IMG/VR virus record: IMGVR_UViG_3300025674_000150 | Coordinates: 1-36,368 of that record | Direction: 5' to 3' (one strand) | Source of the DNA: a virus | Length of the DNA stretch: 36,368 nucleotides | Part shown: piece after piece, positions 19,535 through 28,861 of the stretch | Layout: each line of letters starts with the position of its first letter | Numbering within the stretch: the stretch's first letter is position 1 | Program-made: the position numbers and the translations under genes | Notes under the pieces: model-generated | Seen by the model: only the letters and a program-made list of their open reading frames with translations | The model's database searches: none | Told to the model about the DNA's origin: nothing

Positions 19535-19682
19535 GGTATACATCAACATTGACATTGACCCTGAAGAATATCCTATACCTGCCGATGAGGACGTAGGCAC
19601 GGAGATCGAAGACGGCATAAAAGAATACTTCTATGATGTAGAAGGTGCCGAAATACGCAACATAAAAACATTAACGGAGTGA
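19524..19682 (+). CDS. 52-residue phage protein
   Basis: A 53-codon frame from ATG 19524 to TGA 19680-19682. The product starts MRVKVYINIDIDPEEYPIPA and ends VEGAEIRNIKTLTE. It is a compact acidic strand-strand-helix-strand pattern that I recall in many marine phages. It overlaps the DUF3310 stop by 11 bases, and its 3' end carries the GGAG ribosome binding site of the reductase gene. Function unknown. Confidence 0.75.
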   Translation: MRVKVYINIDIDPEEYPIPADEDVGTEIEDGIKEYFYDVEGAEIRNIKTLTE

Positions 19683-19687
19683 GAAAC

Positions 19688-21628
19688 ATGAACAACTATT
19701 TACCAACAGACTACCAAAACTTCATTGCTCTTTCACGGTATGCCCGATGGAAAGAGGATGAGCAGCGTCGTGAGACATGGGGTGAGACAGTCGCACGATA
19801 CTTTGATTATATGACACAGCATCTCAAGAGTAAGCACAAGTATGTCCTGTCGGATGAACTGCGTGGTGAACTTGAGCAAGCTGTGTTAAACCAAGACATC
19901 ATGCCAAGCATGAGAGCATTGATGACCGCTGGACCTGCGCTTGACCGTTGTCATGTGGGCGGTTACAACTGCTCTTACGTACCTGTAGATAACCCTCGTG
20001 CCTTTGACGAGACTATGTACATACTCATGTGCGGCACTGGTGTAGGCTTCTCAGTAGAACGTCACAACATTGAGAAGCTACCTGTCGTCAACGAAGACAT
20101 GCATCTTAGTGATACAGTCATCAAGGTTGGCGACTCTCGTCCGGGCTGGGCCAAGTCACTGCGTGAACTAATCTCTCTCCTCTACGCAGGACAGATACCC
20201 CAATGGGATACGTCAGAGGTTCGTCCTGCTGGCGCACGTCTCAAGACCTTTGGTGGTAGAGCAAGTGGCCCAGCCCCACTTGAGGAACTGTTTGAGTTCC
20301 TTGTAGAGAAGTTCAAGGGTGCAGCAGGTCGTCGCCTGTTCCCCATTGAATGTCACGACATCATGTGTAAGATTGGTGAGGTTGTAGTCGTAGGCGGTGT
20401 ACGTCGTAGCGCACTCATCAGCCTGTCCAACTTGAATGATGACCAGATGGCACATGCCAAGTCAGGTATGTGGTGGGAGAATGAAGGACAACGTGCGCTG
20501 GCTAACAACAGCGTAGCCTACAAGGGCAAGCCAGAGATGGGTACATTCATGCGTGAGTGGGTATCCCTGTACGAAAGCAAGTCCGGTGAACGTGGTATCT
20601 TCAATCGTAAGTCAGCACAGGTACAGGCAGCTAAGAATGGTCGCCGTGAGGTAGAGCATGATTTCGGATGCAACCCTTGCAGTGAAATTATCTTGCGTCC
20701 ATACCAGTTCTGTAATCTGTCTGAGGTTGTTGTGCGGTCATCAGACACGCAGCAGACGCTTACCGACAAGGTTCGTCTTGCCACTATCTTGGGTACGTTC
20801 CAGTCTACACTGACTGACTTCAAGTACCTGCGTAATATATGGAAGAAGAACACAGAAGAGGAACGCTTGCTTGGTGTATCACTGACAGGTATCATGGACA
20901 ATGACATGATGGCTGGTAAGTCAGCGCATCTGGGCAAGAACATTGGTTCCACCCTCAATGCACTCAAGGAACAGGCAATTGAAACTAACGCAGCTATGGC
21001 ACAGCAGCTTGACATTCCACAGTCAACAGCTATTACCTGTGTCAAGCCTAGTGGTACAGTCTCGCAGCTTGTTGACAGTGCCAGTGGCATTCATGCCCGT
21101 CACAACCCATACTACATTCGCACGGTACGGGGTGATAACAAAGACCCAATCACACAGTTCCTTGTGTCAGAGGGTATACCGGCAGAGCCTGATGTGATGA
21201 AGCCTGATAGCACGACAGTGTTCAGCTTCCCAATGAAGTCACCCAACAGTGCAGTATGTCGCACAGAGATGGATGCCATTGAGCAGCTTGAGTTGTGGTT
21301 GCAGTATCAGCGTCACTGGTGTGAGCATAAACCATCTGTCACTATCTCTGTTAAAGAGAATGAGTGGATGGCTGTAGGCTCATGGGTGTACGAACATTTC
21401 GATGAAGTGTCAGGCATTAGCTTCCTGCCATTCAGTGAGCATACGTATAAGCAAGCACCTTATCAGGACATTGATGAGGATACGTACAGAGAACTCTTGA
21501 CACAGATGCCTAAGAGTGTTAATTGGAATATGCTACAAGAGTTTGAGAAGGAAGACACTACATCCGGTGGACGTGAGTTGGCTTGTACTGCTGGTGTATG
21601 TGAGGTAGTGGACTTGAACGCAGCGTGA
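19688..21628 (+). CDS. nrdJ: Class II (B12-dependent) ribonucleotide reductase, monomeric type
   Basis: A 646-residue reductase that makes deoxyribonucleotides for phage replication. The active-site loop is C328-N-P-C331-S-E333, with C331 as the expected thiyl-radical cysteine. The reducing pair is likely C95 (GGYNCSYVPVD) and C342 (PYQFCNLSEVV). A C-terminal redox pair is visible in ELACTAGVCEVV. Further family segments are PSMRALMTAGPALDRCHVGG and LMCGTGVGFSVER, and CVKPSGTVSQLVDSASGIH. No small subunit or activase is nearby, which fits the cobalamin-dependent class. ATG 19688 is preferred over GTG 19679 because GGAG lies eight bases before it. Confidence 0.93.
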   Translation: MNNYLPTDYQNFIALSRYARWKEDEQRRETWGETVARYFDYMTQHLKSKHKYVLSDELRGELEQAVLNQDIMPSMRALMTAGPALDRCHVGGYNCSYVPVDNPRAFDETMYILMCGTGVGFSVERHNIEKLPVVNEDMHLSDTVIKVGDSRPGWAKSLRELISLLYAGQIPQWDTSEVRPAGARLKTFGGRASGPAPLEELFEFLVEKFKGAAGRRLFPIECHDIMCKIGEVVVVGGVRRSALISLSNLNDDQMAHAKSGMWWENEGQRALANNSVAYKGKPEMGTFMREWVSLYESKSGERGIFNRKSAQVQAAKNGRREVEHDFGCNPCSEIILRPYQFCNLSEVVVRSSDTQQTLTDKVRLATILGTFQSTLTDFKYLRNIWKKNTEEERLLGVSLTGIMDNDMMAGKSAHLGKNIGSTLNALKEQAIETNAAMAQQLDIPQSTAITCVKPSGTVSQLVDSASGIHARHNPYYIRTVRGDNKDPITQFLVSEGIPAEPDVMKPDSTTVFSFPMKSPNSAVCRTEMDAIEQLELWLQYQRHWCEHKPSVTISVKENEWMAVGSWVYEHFDEVSGISFLPFSEHTYKQAPYQDIDEDTYRELLTQMPKSVNWNMLQEFEKEDTTSGGRELACTAGVCEVVDLNAA

Positions 21629-21642
21629 TTGAGGGAGCAGAC

Positions 21643-21741
21643 ATGCCTAACTGGTGGCAGTGGTGGTTGTTACTAGCCATCACTGTCAACACCACAATCA
21701 ATATTGTTGTATTCTTCAAGCACAGGTTTAAGAAGAGGTAG
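21643..21741 (+). CDS. 32-residue membrane protein
   Basis: A 33-codon frame from ATG 21643 with GAGGGAG upstream. The product begins MPNWWQWWLLLAITVNTTIN and ends IVVFFKHRFKKR: aromatic N-terminus, one membrane span, basic C-terminus facing the cytosol. It exactly fills the gap between the reductase and endonuclease VII genes. It is likely real, function unknown. Confidence 0.6.
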   Translation: MPNWWQWWLLLAITVNTTINIVVFFKHRFKKR

Positions 21742-21745
21742 TGTT

Positions 21746-22150
21746 ATGCAATTTGAATTGTTCTCAATAGAGTATGAAGAAGATGAAAATGGTATTTTAT
21801 GTAGAGACTGTAACATAAGAAAACCAAGAGAGTCGTTTAGATTATACAGAAGAGCAACGGGAGATAGAGAATGTAGAAGCACATCCTGTAAAGACTGCCA
21901 GAAAAAACACAATCAGGTTGTTAATAGGATACGAAAGACAGCACCGCCTATGACAAAGACCTGTCAAGCCTGTGGAAAAGAACACGACAAACTTGTTCTT
22001 GACCATTGCCATGAAACTGAGACATTTAGAGGATGGCTATGCTCTCCCTGTAATCTTGCTTTAGGAACACTGGGAGACAGCATTGAAAGGGTTGAAAAGG
22101 CGTTGAGTTATCTAAAGAAAAGTAAAACAAAGAAAGGAGTTGACAGATGA
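21746..22150 (+). CDS. Recombination endonuclease VII family protein
   Basis: A 134-residue protein of the T4 gp49 type (a His-Me finger nuclease). The core is TCQACGKEHDKLVLDHCHET (C73, C76, D86-H87-C88-H89), FRGWLCSPCNLALG (C99, C102, N103). An extra N-terminal cysteine set (C19, C22, C48, C51) suggests an added zinc knuckle. T4 gp49 resolves branched DNA; with the T7-type resolvase at 18403 this phage carries two junction-cutting enzyme types, unless this copy is a free-standing homing nuclease. ATG 21746 has AGAGG upstream. Confidence 0.88.
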   Translation: MQFELFSIEYEEDENGILCRDCNIRKPRESFRLYRRATGDRECRSTSCKDCQKKHNQVVNRIRKTAPPMTKTCQACGKEHDKLVLDHCHETETFRGWLCSPCNLALGTLGDSIERVEKALSYLKKSKTKKGVDR

Positions 22151-22350
22151 GAGATGCAATGATACAAGCACTCAAGCAACATGCAAAAGCAAGTAGCCAG
22201 TTGCATATGATGAACATTGAAGTGTATCTTAAAAACCCAGCAGGTATAGGTGAGCATTCAGATATAATGGAAGCTATACAGGCTGAGTTAGATAAGATGG
22301 CTATGCATGAAGATAGGCTTGACATCTTGGACAATTACTTCAATGAGTAA
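22147..22350 (+). CDS. Small helical hypothetical protein
   Basis: A 67-residue product starting MRDAMIQALKQHAKASSQLH, with DIMEAIQAELDKMAMHEDRL toward the C-terminus. It is fully helical and Met-rich, and may form a coiled coil. Coupled to endonuclease VII by ATGA and to the next gene by an 8-base overlap. I recall similar short proteins in marine phages, without function. Confidence 0.75.
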   Translation: MRDAMIQALKQHAKASSQLHMMNIEVYLKNPAGIGEHSDIMEAIQAELDKMAMHEDRLDILDNYFNE

Positions 22351-22486
22351 GAAGGAAGAGAAGCTGGCATGGAAAAGAGAAGAGGGGTGGGTGCAGTTTA
22401 ATCCACCCCCTAAACACCCGCAGTACGAAGAGTGGATGAAAAAGAGGAAGGAGAAAGAGGATGAAGAAGCAACCAGAAAAAGATAA
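22343..22486 (+). CDS. 47-residue highly charged protein
   Basis: A 48-codon frame from ATG 22343 to TAA 22484-22486, overlapping the previous stop by 8 bases. It begins MSKKEEKLAWKREEGWVQFN and then reads PPPKHPQYEEWMKKRKEKED. It is likely real because it fills the gap with tight overlaps; function unknown. Its 3' end overlaps the next gene by 26 bases in another frame. Confidence 0.6.
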   Translation: MSKKEEKLAWKREEGWVQFNPPPKHPQYEEWMKKRKEKEDEEATRKR

Positions 22487-22676
22487 CCCAACACAAAGAT
22501 TTGTTGATGAGGGATATGAAGCGTTCAGCAAAGTAGAACAAAGAAAAGGCAAGTATCATCAGGTTGCCAACAGACTTAAAGAGAACACAACCCCGCACCG
22601 GGAGTGGCAACGAGGCTGGAATACTGCTTATTTTGATAACTTGGAGAAACTAAATGGACATAGAACTAGAAGCTAA
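22461..22676 (+). CDS. Small hypothetical protein
   Basis: A 71-residue charged product starting MKKQPEKDNPTQRFVDEGYE and containing TTPHREWQRGWNTAYFDNLE. GGAGAAAGAGG precedes ATG 22461. It overlaps the MazG-like gene by 23 bases. No family recognised. Confidence 0.7.
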   Translation: MKKQPEKDNPTQRFVDEGYEAFSKVEQRKGKYHQVANRLKENTTPHREWQRGWNTAYFDNLEKLNGHRTRS

Positions 22677-23037
22677 ACAGTGGATAAAGGAGAAGCGTGT
22701 GAGTGATATTTCAGCAACATTGTATCAAGAGAAGGCATGTGAGACTGCTATCTTCCCCAAGAACAAGGCTATGGAGTATCTTACTCTTGGCCTTACGGGT
22801 GAGGCTGGTGAGATTGCTAACAAGGTAAAGAAGTTTATTCGTGATGGCGCAGCACAGGATGAATACCTTGCCAAGCGTATTGAGATAGGATACGAGATTG
22901 GGGATGTGCTATGGTACTGTGCTGTACTAGCTAAAGAAATGGAGATGGACCTTGGTCATATCATGGAGAACAACTTACAGAAACTGGCTGACCGCAAGAA
23001 GCGTGGTACGCTATCTGGCAGCGGGGATAACCGCTAA
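22654..23037 (+). CDS. MazG-like nucleotide pyrophosphohydrolase
   Basis: A 127-residue all-alpha NTP pyrophosphohydrolase. The metal-binding motifs are L-G-L-T-G-E50-A-G-E53-I-A-N-K (LGLTGEAGEIANKVKKF) and E81-I-G-D84 (YEIGDVLWYCAVLAKEM). Phage MazG-like enzymes hydrolyse nucleotides or alarmones and are common in marine phages; the exact substrate is unknown here. It is the last rightward gene: its TAA at 23035-23037 overlaps the stop of the opposing virion gene, with no terminator between. Confidence 0.88.
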   Translation: MDIELEAKQWIKEKRVSDISATLYQEKACETAIFPKNKAMEYLTLGLTGEAGEIANKVKKFIRDGAAQDEYLAKRIEIGYEIGDVLWYCAVLAKEMEMDLGHIMENNLQKLADRKKRGTLSGSGDNR

Positions 23038-26000
23038 CGCATAGAACTTGCGGCTATCTTGCCGTACTCAAGAAGTTCACTGTAGTCATACTTACCATCT
23101 TCTGGTGGGCCGTTGTGAATTTCGTGATACCTTTCGATTGCCTTGCGTGTGGCTTCTGGCCCAAGTCCCAAGAAGTCCCGCTTGGCAACAAAGTCCTGCT
23201 TTCCGCTTATTAATTTACCAGCTTTTGATTCAATTCTAGCAAGCTTCATTACCTGTTGTTTGTAATCATTTATCAGCTTCAATAAATACGCCTTCTGCTC
23301 TCCACGACTTGCATTCTCATAGTATTCGTTGTCCTGTAAAACAGGCACAATATAATCCGTGGCGTATTCACCAAACAGTTTATTTATGAGGGCATCAGCA
23401 GCTACAACACCAGTCTTTTTTGTGATACGTGATCTTGGTATACTAAGCCTGTCAATTTCTTTTTCAAAAAAACTTTTACGTTCCTGACGTAGAATACCAG
23501 CAGCCTGACGTGTAATAGGCGCAGCACGACGTAGAGGCTCGGCCTTTGTAGGAACCTCATACAATTCACGTGGTTTTACACCCATCCGTTCAGCTATCTG
23601 TCGCTCTAGAAAATAATTACCCGGAATACGAGCCAAGCTTTTAGTTATTACTAAACTAGCTACATCATCTGTACGTGTCTGTCTGACAAGACGCTCATCA
23701 TCAGGTGCTAAAAATGTATTGTACATATCTTGTGCTGCAGTAAGGGGAATAGTGTATGTGCTGAAAATGTTCGTACCAAGATTAGTTAAGGCTAAATCTG
23801 CTCTCTTACCAAACAAACCTTTGTATGTAGGATCATTGGGGGATGTTATATCTTTAAATAACTGATCTAGTGCGTATATACCGAAGCCAGCACGAAACTG
23901 TGTTCCAGTCAGTGCTTGAAGAGCAGCCATTGCGGGATTAGCACCGCCAAACAGAGGTTTCTTTTGACTATCTGGCAGCTTTTTATTTTCTAAATGATTG
24001 CTCAGCATCTCTCCAAAAAACAGGAATGGTGCTGCAGGAAAGAACGGACGTAGGTCAAATGTTTCGCCATTGGGTAGCCTACCTTCGTACCACTTTTCGC
24101 CAGCATATTCACTACCACGAAATGCAGCAGCACCAAACAGCATACCTGTTCCTACCATAGCTTTTGAGATAGCCTCATAATCGCCATCACTTTTACCTAC
24201 TAATGTTTTAAGAACTTTAGGACTCAAGAAGTATACAGGAGAGTACTCCATCGTAAACCGCATAGCATTAGCTATAAATCGAGGGAATGGAATTAAAGAT
24301 GTGGTTAGAAACGGGGCTTTGTGGATAGCGTTTATTATACCACGTGCTGTAGGATTGTCTGGTGTTCGCTGATAAGTAAAATACAGAGCATCATCAATTG
24401 CCTTATCTAGTATTTTTTTACCAAAATCATTGCCAAATGTTTGATTAAAGTTGCCTTCACGCATGATGTTTTTCAAATCAAAATCACGAACATCTACACC
24501 CTTTTTGCCTGTCTCCTCAAGGTACAGCTTGCGTAAGCCAGAGTCATTTAGTACCTTATCATACATATCATTTAGCTGGCGTTTTAATGAGCCTGTAAAG
24601 GCCACTCGTTTAAACATATTATCCGATAGCGTATTGATAGCGTTTAGTTCACGACCAACTTGCTCAAGTGTGCCTATTTTACCTAACTCACCCTTTGCAG
24701 TACCGGCAACGTCCCGCAGTTCCCTAAACAGTTCAGTGGACCGTTTAGCAAAACCCATTTCAAAAATTGTCGTGATAGCGGTAGTTTCTTCAGGGCGTAG
24801 TATACCAAACGCTACAGCAAACAGGTCTTCGTTAGGTGCTTCCTTAATCGTTCTGCCAGTTACAGCACCAACACCTGTACGAATACTATTTTCCATAGCA
24901 CGTGTCAGTACATCGAATCCAACTCTACCAAAACCTGATATAGTATTACGTAAAGCGGTAGCACTTTGTGAAGTCATAGCAGCAAGACGCAACGTATCAA
25001 GACGTTGAACTATATTACGTTGAACTTCGCCCTTTGCTTTTGAGATAGTGTCTACTGCAGCCCTTTCATCGCCAGCTACCTCTTTAGCTGCCGCTTTACG
25101 TGCAGCTTCTTGCGCAGCCTCATCAAGACCAAAGATACGAGTCGCACTTACATCAGAAATACCTTTTAGTATTTGCTTTGCAGCACCTGCAGCCTGTAAT
25201 TTTTTGGCTGCTGCAGAAAGGTCTGCCATGAAAACATCTGCAAAATCGTCGCTTGTTAGATTATATTTGTCCATAATCTTACGGCCAAAGATATCACCAG
25301 CTTTACCTGAATCGGATGCAAGGTTCTTTTCCCTAATGATACGTGCAACACCTTCAGTTACACGTTCATTTTTCTGAAGACCCCGTTTACCAGAAGACAT
25401 GATATCAACAGTAGCTGCGAAAACACGCTTTACTTTATCTGTGTCTAAACGAACAGTCATGTCTGGCTGTAGATCAAGAGCAAATGAAACTTCTTCCATT
25501 ATAGTATCACCACTTGCTACCCTCTCTGGATCAAGTGGGTCAAGCTTGTCTTTTACCTTTTTTGCTTCTGCTTTATTAGCTTTGAGAGTTTTATCTGCAG
25601 CTTCTACAGCCTTTACATTCTTTTCTTTAGTCTTCTTAATTGAATCCTCAAGTAAGTCACCCGTATTACGATCCATAAATCTTTGGGTCTGACCCTTTGC
25701 CAAACCCACACCCAATGCAGCAGGTGCGGCACCACTTAAACCGAAAGCAAGCGCAGTCTCAGCAGGATTGTAATCATCCCGCAAGTCAATTTCCATTTCT
25801 GTATTTTGTTGAGCAATGTTTTGCAAAGAACCTGCAGCACCTTCCACAAGAACAGTGGACGTTACAGGATTAGCAGCAGCTAGACGTGCAATCTGCGTCG
25901 TATATGGCACTTTTAGTGCTTGACGAAGTGTACCTTGTACTGCTGCTTTAGCCGCATTTGTCGCAGCAATCCCTCCAGCTTTACCTAGACCGGGAAGTAA

Positions 26001-26582
26001 CAAGCCAGCGTATGTTGACGGTGCTGTAGCGAGTCCACCTAAGTAATCCCCTAGCGCACCGGGGGCGTCGAAGGATGGCAACTCAGTAAATGTACTGTAC
26101 AACAAACGGTAGTCATGCAATCGTTGCCTAGCCCGTTGACGTTCCTTATCACGGAGTTCAGTTTTGCCGGTGGCGTCAGCGGCTGCCCCAGAAACATAGT
26201 TGTAGTCATACCCTGCTGTTACTTCGTTTACATTGAATGACCTAAAATGTTCTATAAACTCCTCAATAGCAGTGTCTTGTGTTATGTCTTCAAAGCCAAG
26301 TCTATCTTTAGCGAACCGTACAGCAGCCTCACGAATAGCTGAATTATTGCGAATATTATTATACGTTATTTCAGAAGATGCGGCATCTGTTTCTTCTTCT
26401 ATAGCATCTTCAGACACAGACACAGGCTGCGTAGGCTCTACTTGTAAATCTCTGTTGTTGAATTTATCTAGTAGGCTGCTTCCAGTTGGTACTCGTGCAG
26501 GTGCTACAGGAGAAGCGGGTTGAACAGTTACTGTACTCCCGCCTTCTTGCTGTGTCTTAAACTTATTTAGTAGATCACTCAT
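23034..26582 (-). CDS. Large internal virion protein (ejection-type)
   Basis: An 1182-residue protein, the largest in the window and last gene of the late leftward block. The N-terminus has two similar short motifs, LLNKFKTQ (residues 4-11) and LLDKFNNRD (37-45), separated by a Pro/Val linker. Two Gly/Ala-rich hydrophobic regions at about residues 177-215 (LGGLATAPSTYAGLLLPGLG) and 276-296 could insert in membrane. The rest is largely helical. Size, position and amphipathic pattern resemble internal core proteins of podoviruses (T7 gp16 position) that are ejected into the cell to extend the tail. No lytic transglycosylase motif was found. The start follows the upstream stop by one base. Confidence 0.85.
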   Translation of the reverse strand: MSDLLNKFKTQQEGGSTVTVQPASPVAPARVPTGSSLLDKFNNRDLQVEPTQPVSVSEDAIEEETDAASSEITYNNIRNNSAIREAAVRFAKDRLGFEDITQDTAIEEFIEHFRSFNVNEVTAGYDYNYVSGAAADATGKTELRDKERQRARQRLHDYRLLYSTFTELPSFDAPGALGDYLGGLATAPSTYAGLLLPGLGKAGGIAATNAAKAAVQGTLRQALKVPYTTQIARLAAANPVTSTVLVEGAAGSLQNIAQQNTEMEIDLRDDYNPAETALAFGLSGAAPAALGVGLAKGQTQRFMDRNTGDLLEDSIKKTKEKNVKAVEAADKTLKANKAEAKKVKDKLDPLDPERVASGDTIMEEVSFALDLQPDMTVRLDTDKVKRVFAATVDIMSSGKRGLQKNERVTEGVARIIREKNLASDSGKAGDIFGRKIMDKYNLTSDDFADVFMADLSAAAKKLQAAGAAKQILKGISDVSATRIFGLDEAAQEAARKAAAKEVAGDERAAVDTISKAKGEVQRNIVQRLDTLRLAAMTSQSATALRNTISGFGRVGFDVLTRAMENSIRTGVGAVTGRTIKEAPNEDLFAVAFGILRPEETTAITTIFEMGFAKRSTELFRELRDVAGTAKGELGKIGTLEQVGRELNAINTLSDNMFKRVAFTGSLKRQLNDMYDKVLNDSGLRKLYLEETGKKGVDVRDFDLKNIMREGNFNQTFGNDFGKKILDKAIDDALYFTYQRTPDNPTARGIINAIHKAPFLTTSLIPFPRFIANAMRFTMEYSPVYFLSPKVLKTLVGKSDGDYEAISKAMVGTGMLFGAAAFRGSEYAGEKWYEGRLPNGETFDLRPFFPAAPFLFFGEMLSNHLENKKLPDSQKKPLFGGANPAMAALQALTGTQFRAGFGIYALDQLFKDITSPNDPTYKGLFGKRADLALTNLGTNIFSTYTIPLTAAQDMYNTFLAPDDERLVRQTRTDDVASLVITKSLARIPGNYFLERQIAERMGVKPRELYEVPTKAEPLRRAAPITRQAAGILRQERKSFFEKEIDRLSIPRSRITKKTGVVAADALINKLFGEYATDYIVPVLQDNEYYENASRGEQKAYLLKLINDYKQQVMKLARIESKAGKLISGKQDFVAKRDFLGLGPEATRKAIERYHEIHNGPPEDGKYDYSELLEYGKIAASSMR

Positions 26583-26583
26583 A

Positions 26584-28860
26584 CTAAGACCTTGACATCA
26601 ATCCACCGGATGCACGGTTATTCTTTGTGGCCTCTCTGTATAGCATCTCAGCTACATCTTTTGACACATTTAATGCGGAAGAGATCGCTCTTGTTTTTGC
26701 TGTTTTAGTACCTATAGTTTTTGCTAGAATGTCAGTGGCTTGATCAATTTGTTGTGTAGTTGTCATTTCAACATTAGGCAAACTATCTACCAGTTCTTTT
26801 GCAGCAGATTCAGTAATATTTAATTTTTTAGACAATTCTTCTACTTTTAAAATAGGACTTAGCTGCTGAAGTTTAGGCATATTTCTAATTACCTTGAGTG
26901 CCTCTAGCTGTTGAGGGTTGGCGTATTTAGCAGCCTCTTCTTCGGCGTCCACAAAAGATTGGTATTCCCCTGATCCTTCTGTTTCAGCTATCTCTACACG
27001 ACGCTCCAGTTCATCACGAAACTCTTGACCATAAGCTTGTTGAATAAGTCGATCATTAAGAGCATCCTGCGCTGTAGTCTGCAAACCCGAAAGCAAGGCA
27101 TCTACACCTGATGCACCGGTATCTGGGTATGCACTAAGAAAGCTATCAATATCCGCTTGAGGTAGGGGACTTTCGCTAAGTGCTGCGGCAGTCTGAGAGG
27201 TAGCATCCGACGTTGTAGTGTCACCTGTTGTTTGATTTGTCTGTGCAGGATTGGTAATGTAGCCACGATATATTCCAACAGCTACCATGCCCGGATTTTC
27301 TTCGGGGTCTAGAACCCCCATGAGGCGGTTGAATACATCATTCTCAAGGTTATTACGCATGGCCTTACCCTGATCGTATGCATTACGTAAATCAACAGAA
27401 AGTTCTTCGTATGATTTAGTACCAGTAGCAATAATCCTAGATGCATTTAAGTACAACTCACCAATAGCACCAAGCTTTAGTGCAACCTCACGATCAATAG
27501 CATCGTCAACCATAGCTGATGCAGTCGTAAAATTACTTTCTGTCAACTCTTCAGTCAGACGTTGAGCCGTTTGAACTTCTGCCATTCGTTTTACAATACT
27601 CTTGTATCTATCAGAACTCCTGTCCATACCAGCAACTTCTTGAGTAAGTCTAGCAAGTTCTGCTGTAGAACCTTCAAATATAAGAGTAAGACTGTGCTTT
27701 TTAAGTCTATCAATCTCTGCCATCACCTCGTTATACGGTCTAGTTCCTTCCGTCAAAGTATTTAGTTTAGAACCAAGACGACTTAGTTGCTCTGGTATAG
27801 TTTCTTCTTTTCCTGTAGTACGCCGATTAATTAGCAACATTTGCTCTTCAAATTCAGTATAGTCACCTGTTTTTTGACCAGCCGCCCAAGCATCTGATGC
27901 ATCCATTTTCATTATAGCAAGGTCGTCGCCTCTTTTTACGGCATCACGGCGACGAAGCACATCAGAAAGTTCGTTTATCTGTTTTGTTATGTCTGATTTT
28001 AGACTGGCGTCAGTAGTGGAGTCACGACGTGCTTGCAGCAGTTCCAGTTTTTTTAGGTCTGGAGCATTTTCAATGTACGAGGTATACGTTGAGTCACGCA
28101 ACGAGCGAAGATAATCTTGCCTATTGTTAAAACCATCTACCGGTGACTCTTCATCTGCACTAGCTGTAGTAAGTTCTTCTTCGATACGTGCTAGTCGCTG
28201 CTCAAATGGCAGAATCTCCATATCAAATTCAAACTTATTAAACTTAATACGAGGTATTACAATAGATGCATCGTACTTATCACTGATGCCCATAGCGGCA
28301 ATCTCTGAAGCAGAACGATCTTGCGCACGACCCATGATATCCACATCTACGCCCAGAACTTTGGACACCAATCCCCCGACACGACTGTCGTCAGAGGGCA
28401 TTTTAATAGATGTAGGGAGAGTTTTAGGTGCGCCAAGATAGGCTTCTGCGTAGTCACGAAGTGTGTACGTCTGACCACCAGCTTGTCCGGGGGCATCTAC
28501 ACCAGCACGTTCAAAGAATGAACCAATGTCAATACCTTCGTTATCAAGTTTAGCTTGCTGCAGACTGGTGAGCAAAGCATCGTATCCAGCGGAACCATAC
28601 TCCTCAAGAAGACCGGCGGCGTATGCCTCACCATTTGGTCCACCGATAACTTTTGCACCCTGTTTGAGACGATCAACGGTGGAGTCAACTTTATCTCGCC
28701 GTTTTGCCTGATCATCTAAGGCACGTCTTGTGCGTATCTCCGCAACTTTATCAATGCGACCATTGATCCGTTCAATGTCACGTTTTAGTGCATCATTTGC
28801 AGATTCGGCAAAACCTTTAACAAAACCCTCACCAAATGAGCCTAGTCCAAGAAATGACAT
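26584..28860 (-). CDS. Internal virion protein, coiled-coil rich
   Basis: A 758-residue protein starting MSFLGLGSFGEGFVKGFAES. Apart from the Gly/Phe N-terminus it is almost wholly helical and charged, with long coiled-coil-like stretches (ALKRDIERINGRIDKVAEIR), and a low-complexity Thr/Gln linker near residues 540-560 (TNQTTGDTTTSDATSQTAAA). The C-terminus is GGLMSRS, shared with the 168-residue neighbour. Position next to the 1182-residue protein suggests the T7 gp15-like slot of the internal core or ejection complex. That assignment is by context. Confidence 0.85.
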   Translation of the reverse strand: MSFLGLGSFGEGFVKGFAESANDALKRDIERINGRIDKVAEIRTRRALDDQAKRRDKVDSTVDRLKQGAKVIGGPNGEAYAAGLLEEYGSAGYDALLTSLQQAKLDNEGIDIGSFFERAGVDAPGQAGGQTYTLRDYAEAYLGAPKTLPTSIKMPSDDSRVGGLVSKVLGVDVDIMGRAQDRSASEIAAMGISDKYDASIVIPRIKFNKFEFDMEILPFEQRLARIEEELTTASADEESPVDGFNNRQDYLRSLRDSTYTSYIENAPDLKKLELLQARRDSTTDASLKSDITKQINELSDVLRRRDAVKRGDDLAIMKMDASDAWAAGQKTGDYTEFEEQMLLINRRTTGKEETIPEQLSRLGSKLNTLTEGTRPYNEVMAEIDRLKKHSLTLIFEGSTAELARLTQEVAGMDRSSDRYKSIVKRMAEVQTAQRLTEELTESNFTTASAMVDDAIDREVALKLGAIGELYLNASRIIATGTKSYEELSVDLRNAYDQGKAMRNNLENDVFNRLMGVLDPEENPGMVAVGIYRGYITNPAQTNQTTGDTTTSDATSQTAAALSESPLPQADIDSFLSAYPDTGASGVDALLSGLQTTAQDALNDRLIQQAYGQEFRDELERRVEIAETEGSGEYQSFVDAEEEAAKYANPQQLEALKVIRNMPKLQQLSPILKVEELSKKLNITESAAKELVDSLPNVEMTTTQQIDQATDILAKTIGTKTAKTRAISSALNVSKDVAEMLYREATKNNRASGGLMSRS

Positions 28861-28861
28861 A

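Noticed and set aside
20718-20747. TGTCTGA and TCAGACA half-sites in inverted orientation within the reductase gene
   Set aside because: The half-sites are 16 bp apart instead of 3, both lie within conserved coding sequence, and no gene start is near. Probably chance.
20518-21090. 190-codon leftward frame opposite the reductase
   Set aside because: Antisense shadow of a highly conserved enzyme gene; no start signal or operon context.
19688-21628. Intein or intron in the reductase or polymerase gene
   Set aside because: Both frames are continuous, of family length, and show uninterrupted catalytic motifs.
22343-22676. Frameshifted single gene from 22343 to 22676
   Set aside because: Both frames have their own start signals and neither looks like a fragment of the other; two small overlapping genes are simpler.
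24451-25008. 185-codon rightward frame inside the 1182-residue virion gene
   Set aside because: Antisense shadow with low-complexity Ser/Arg product and no ribosome binding site.
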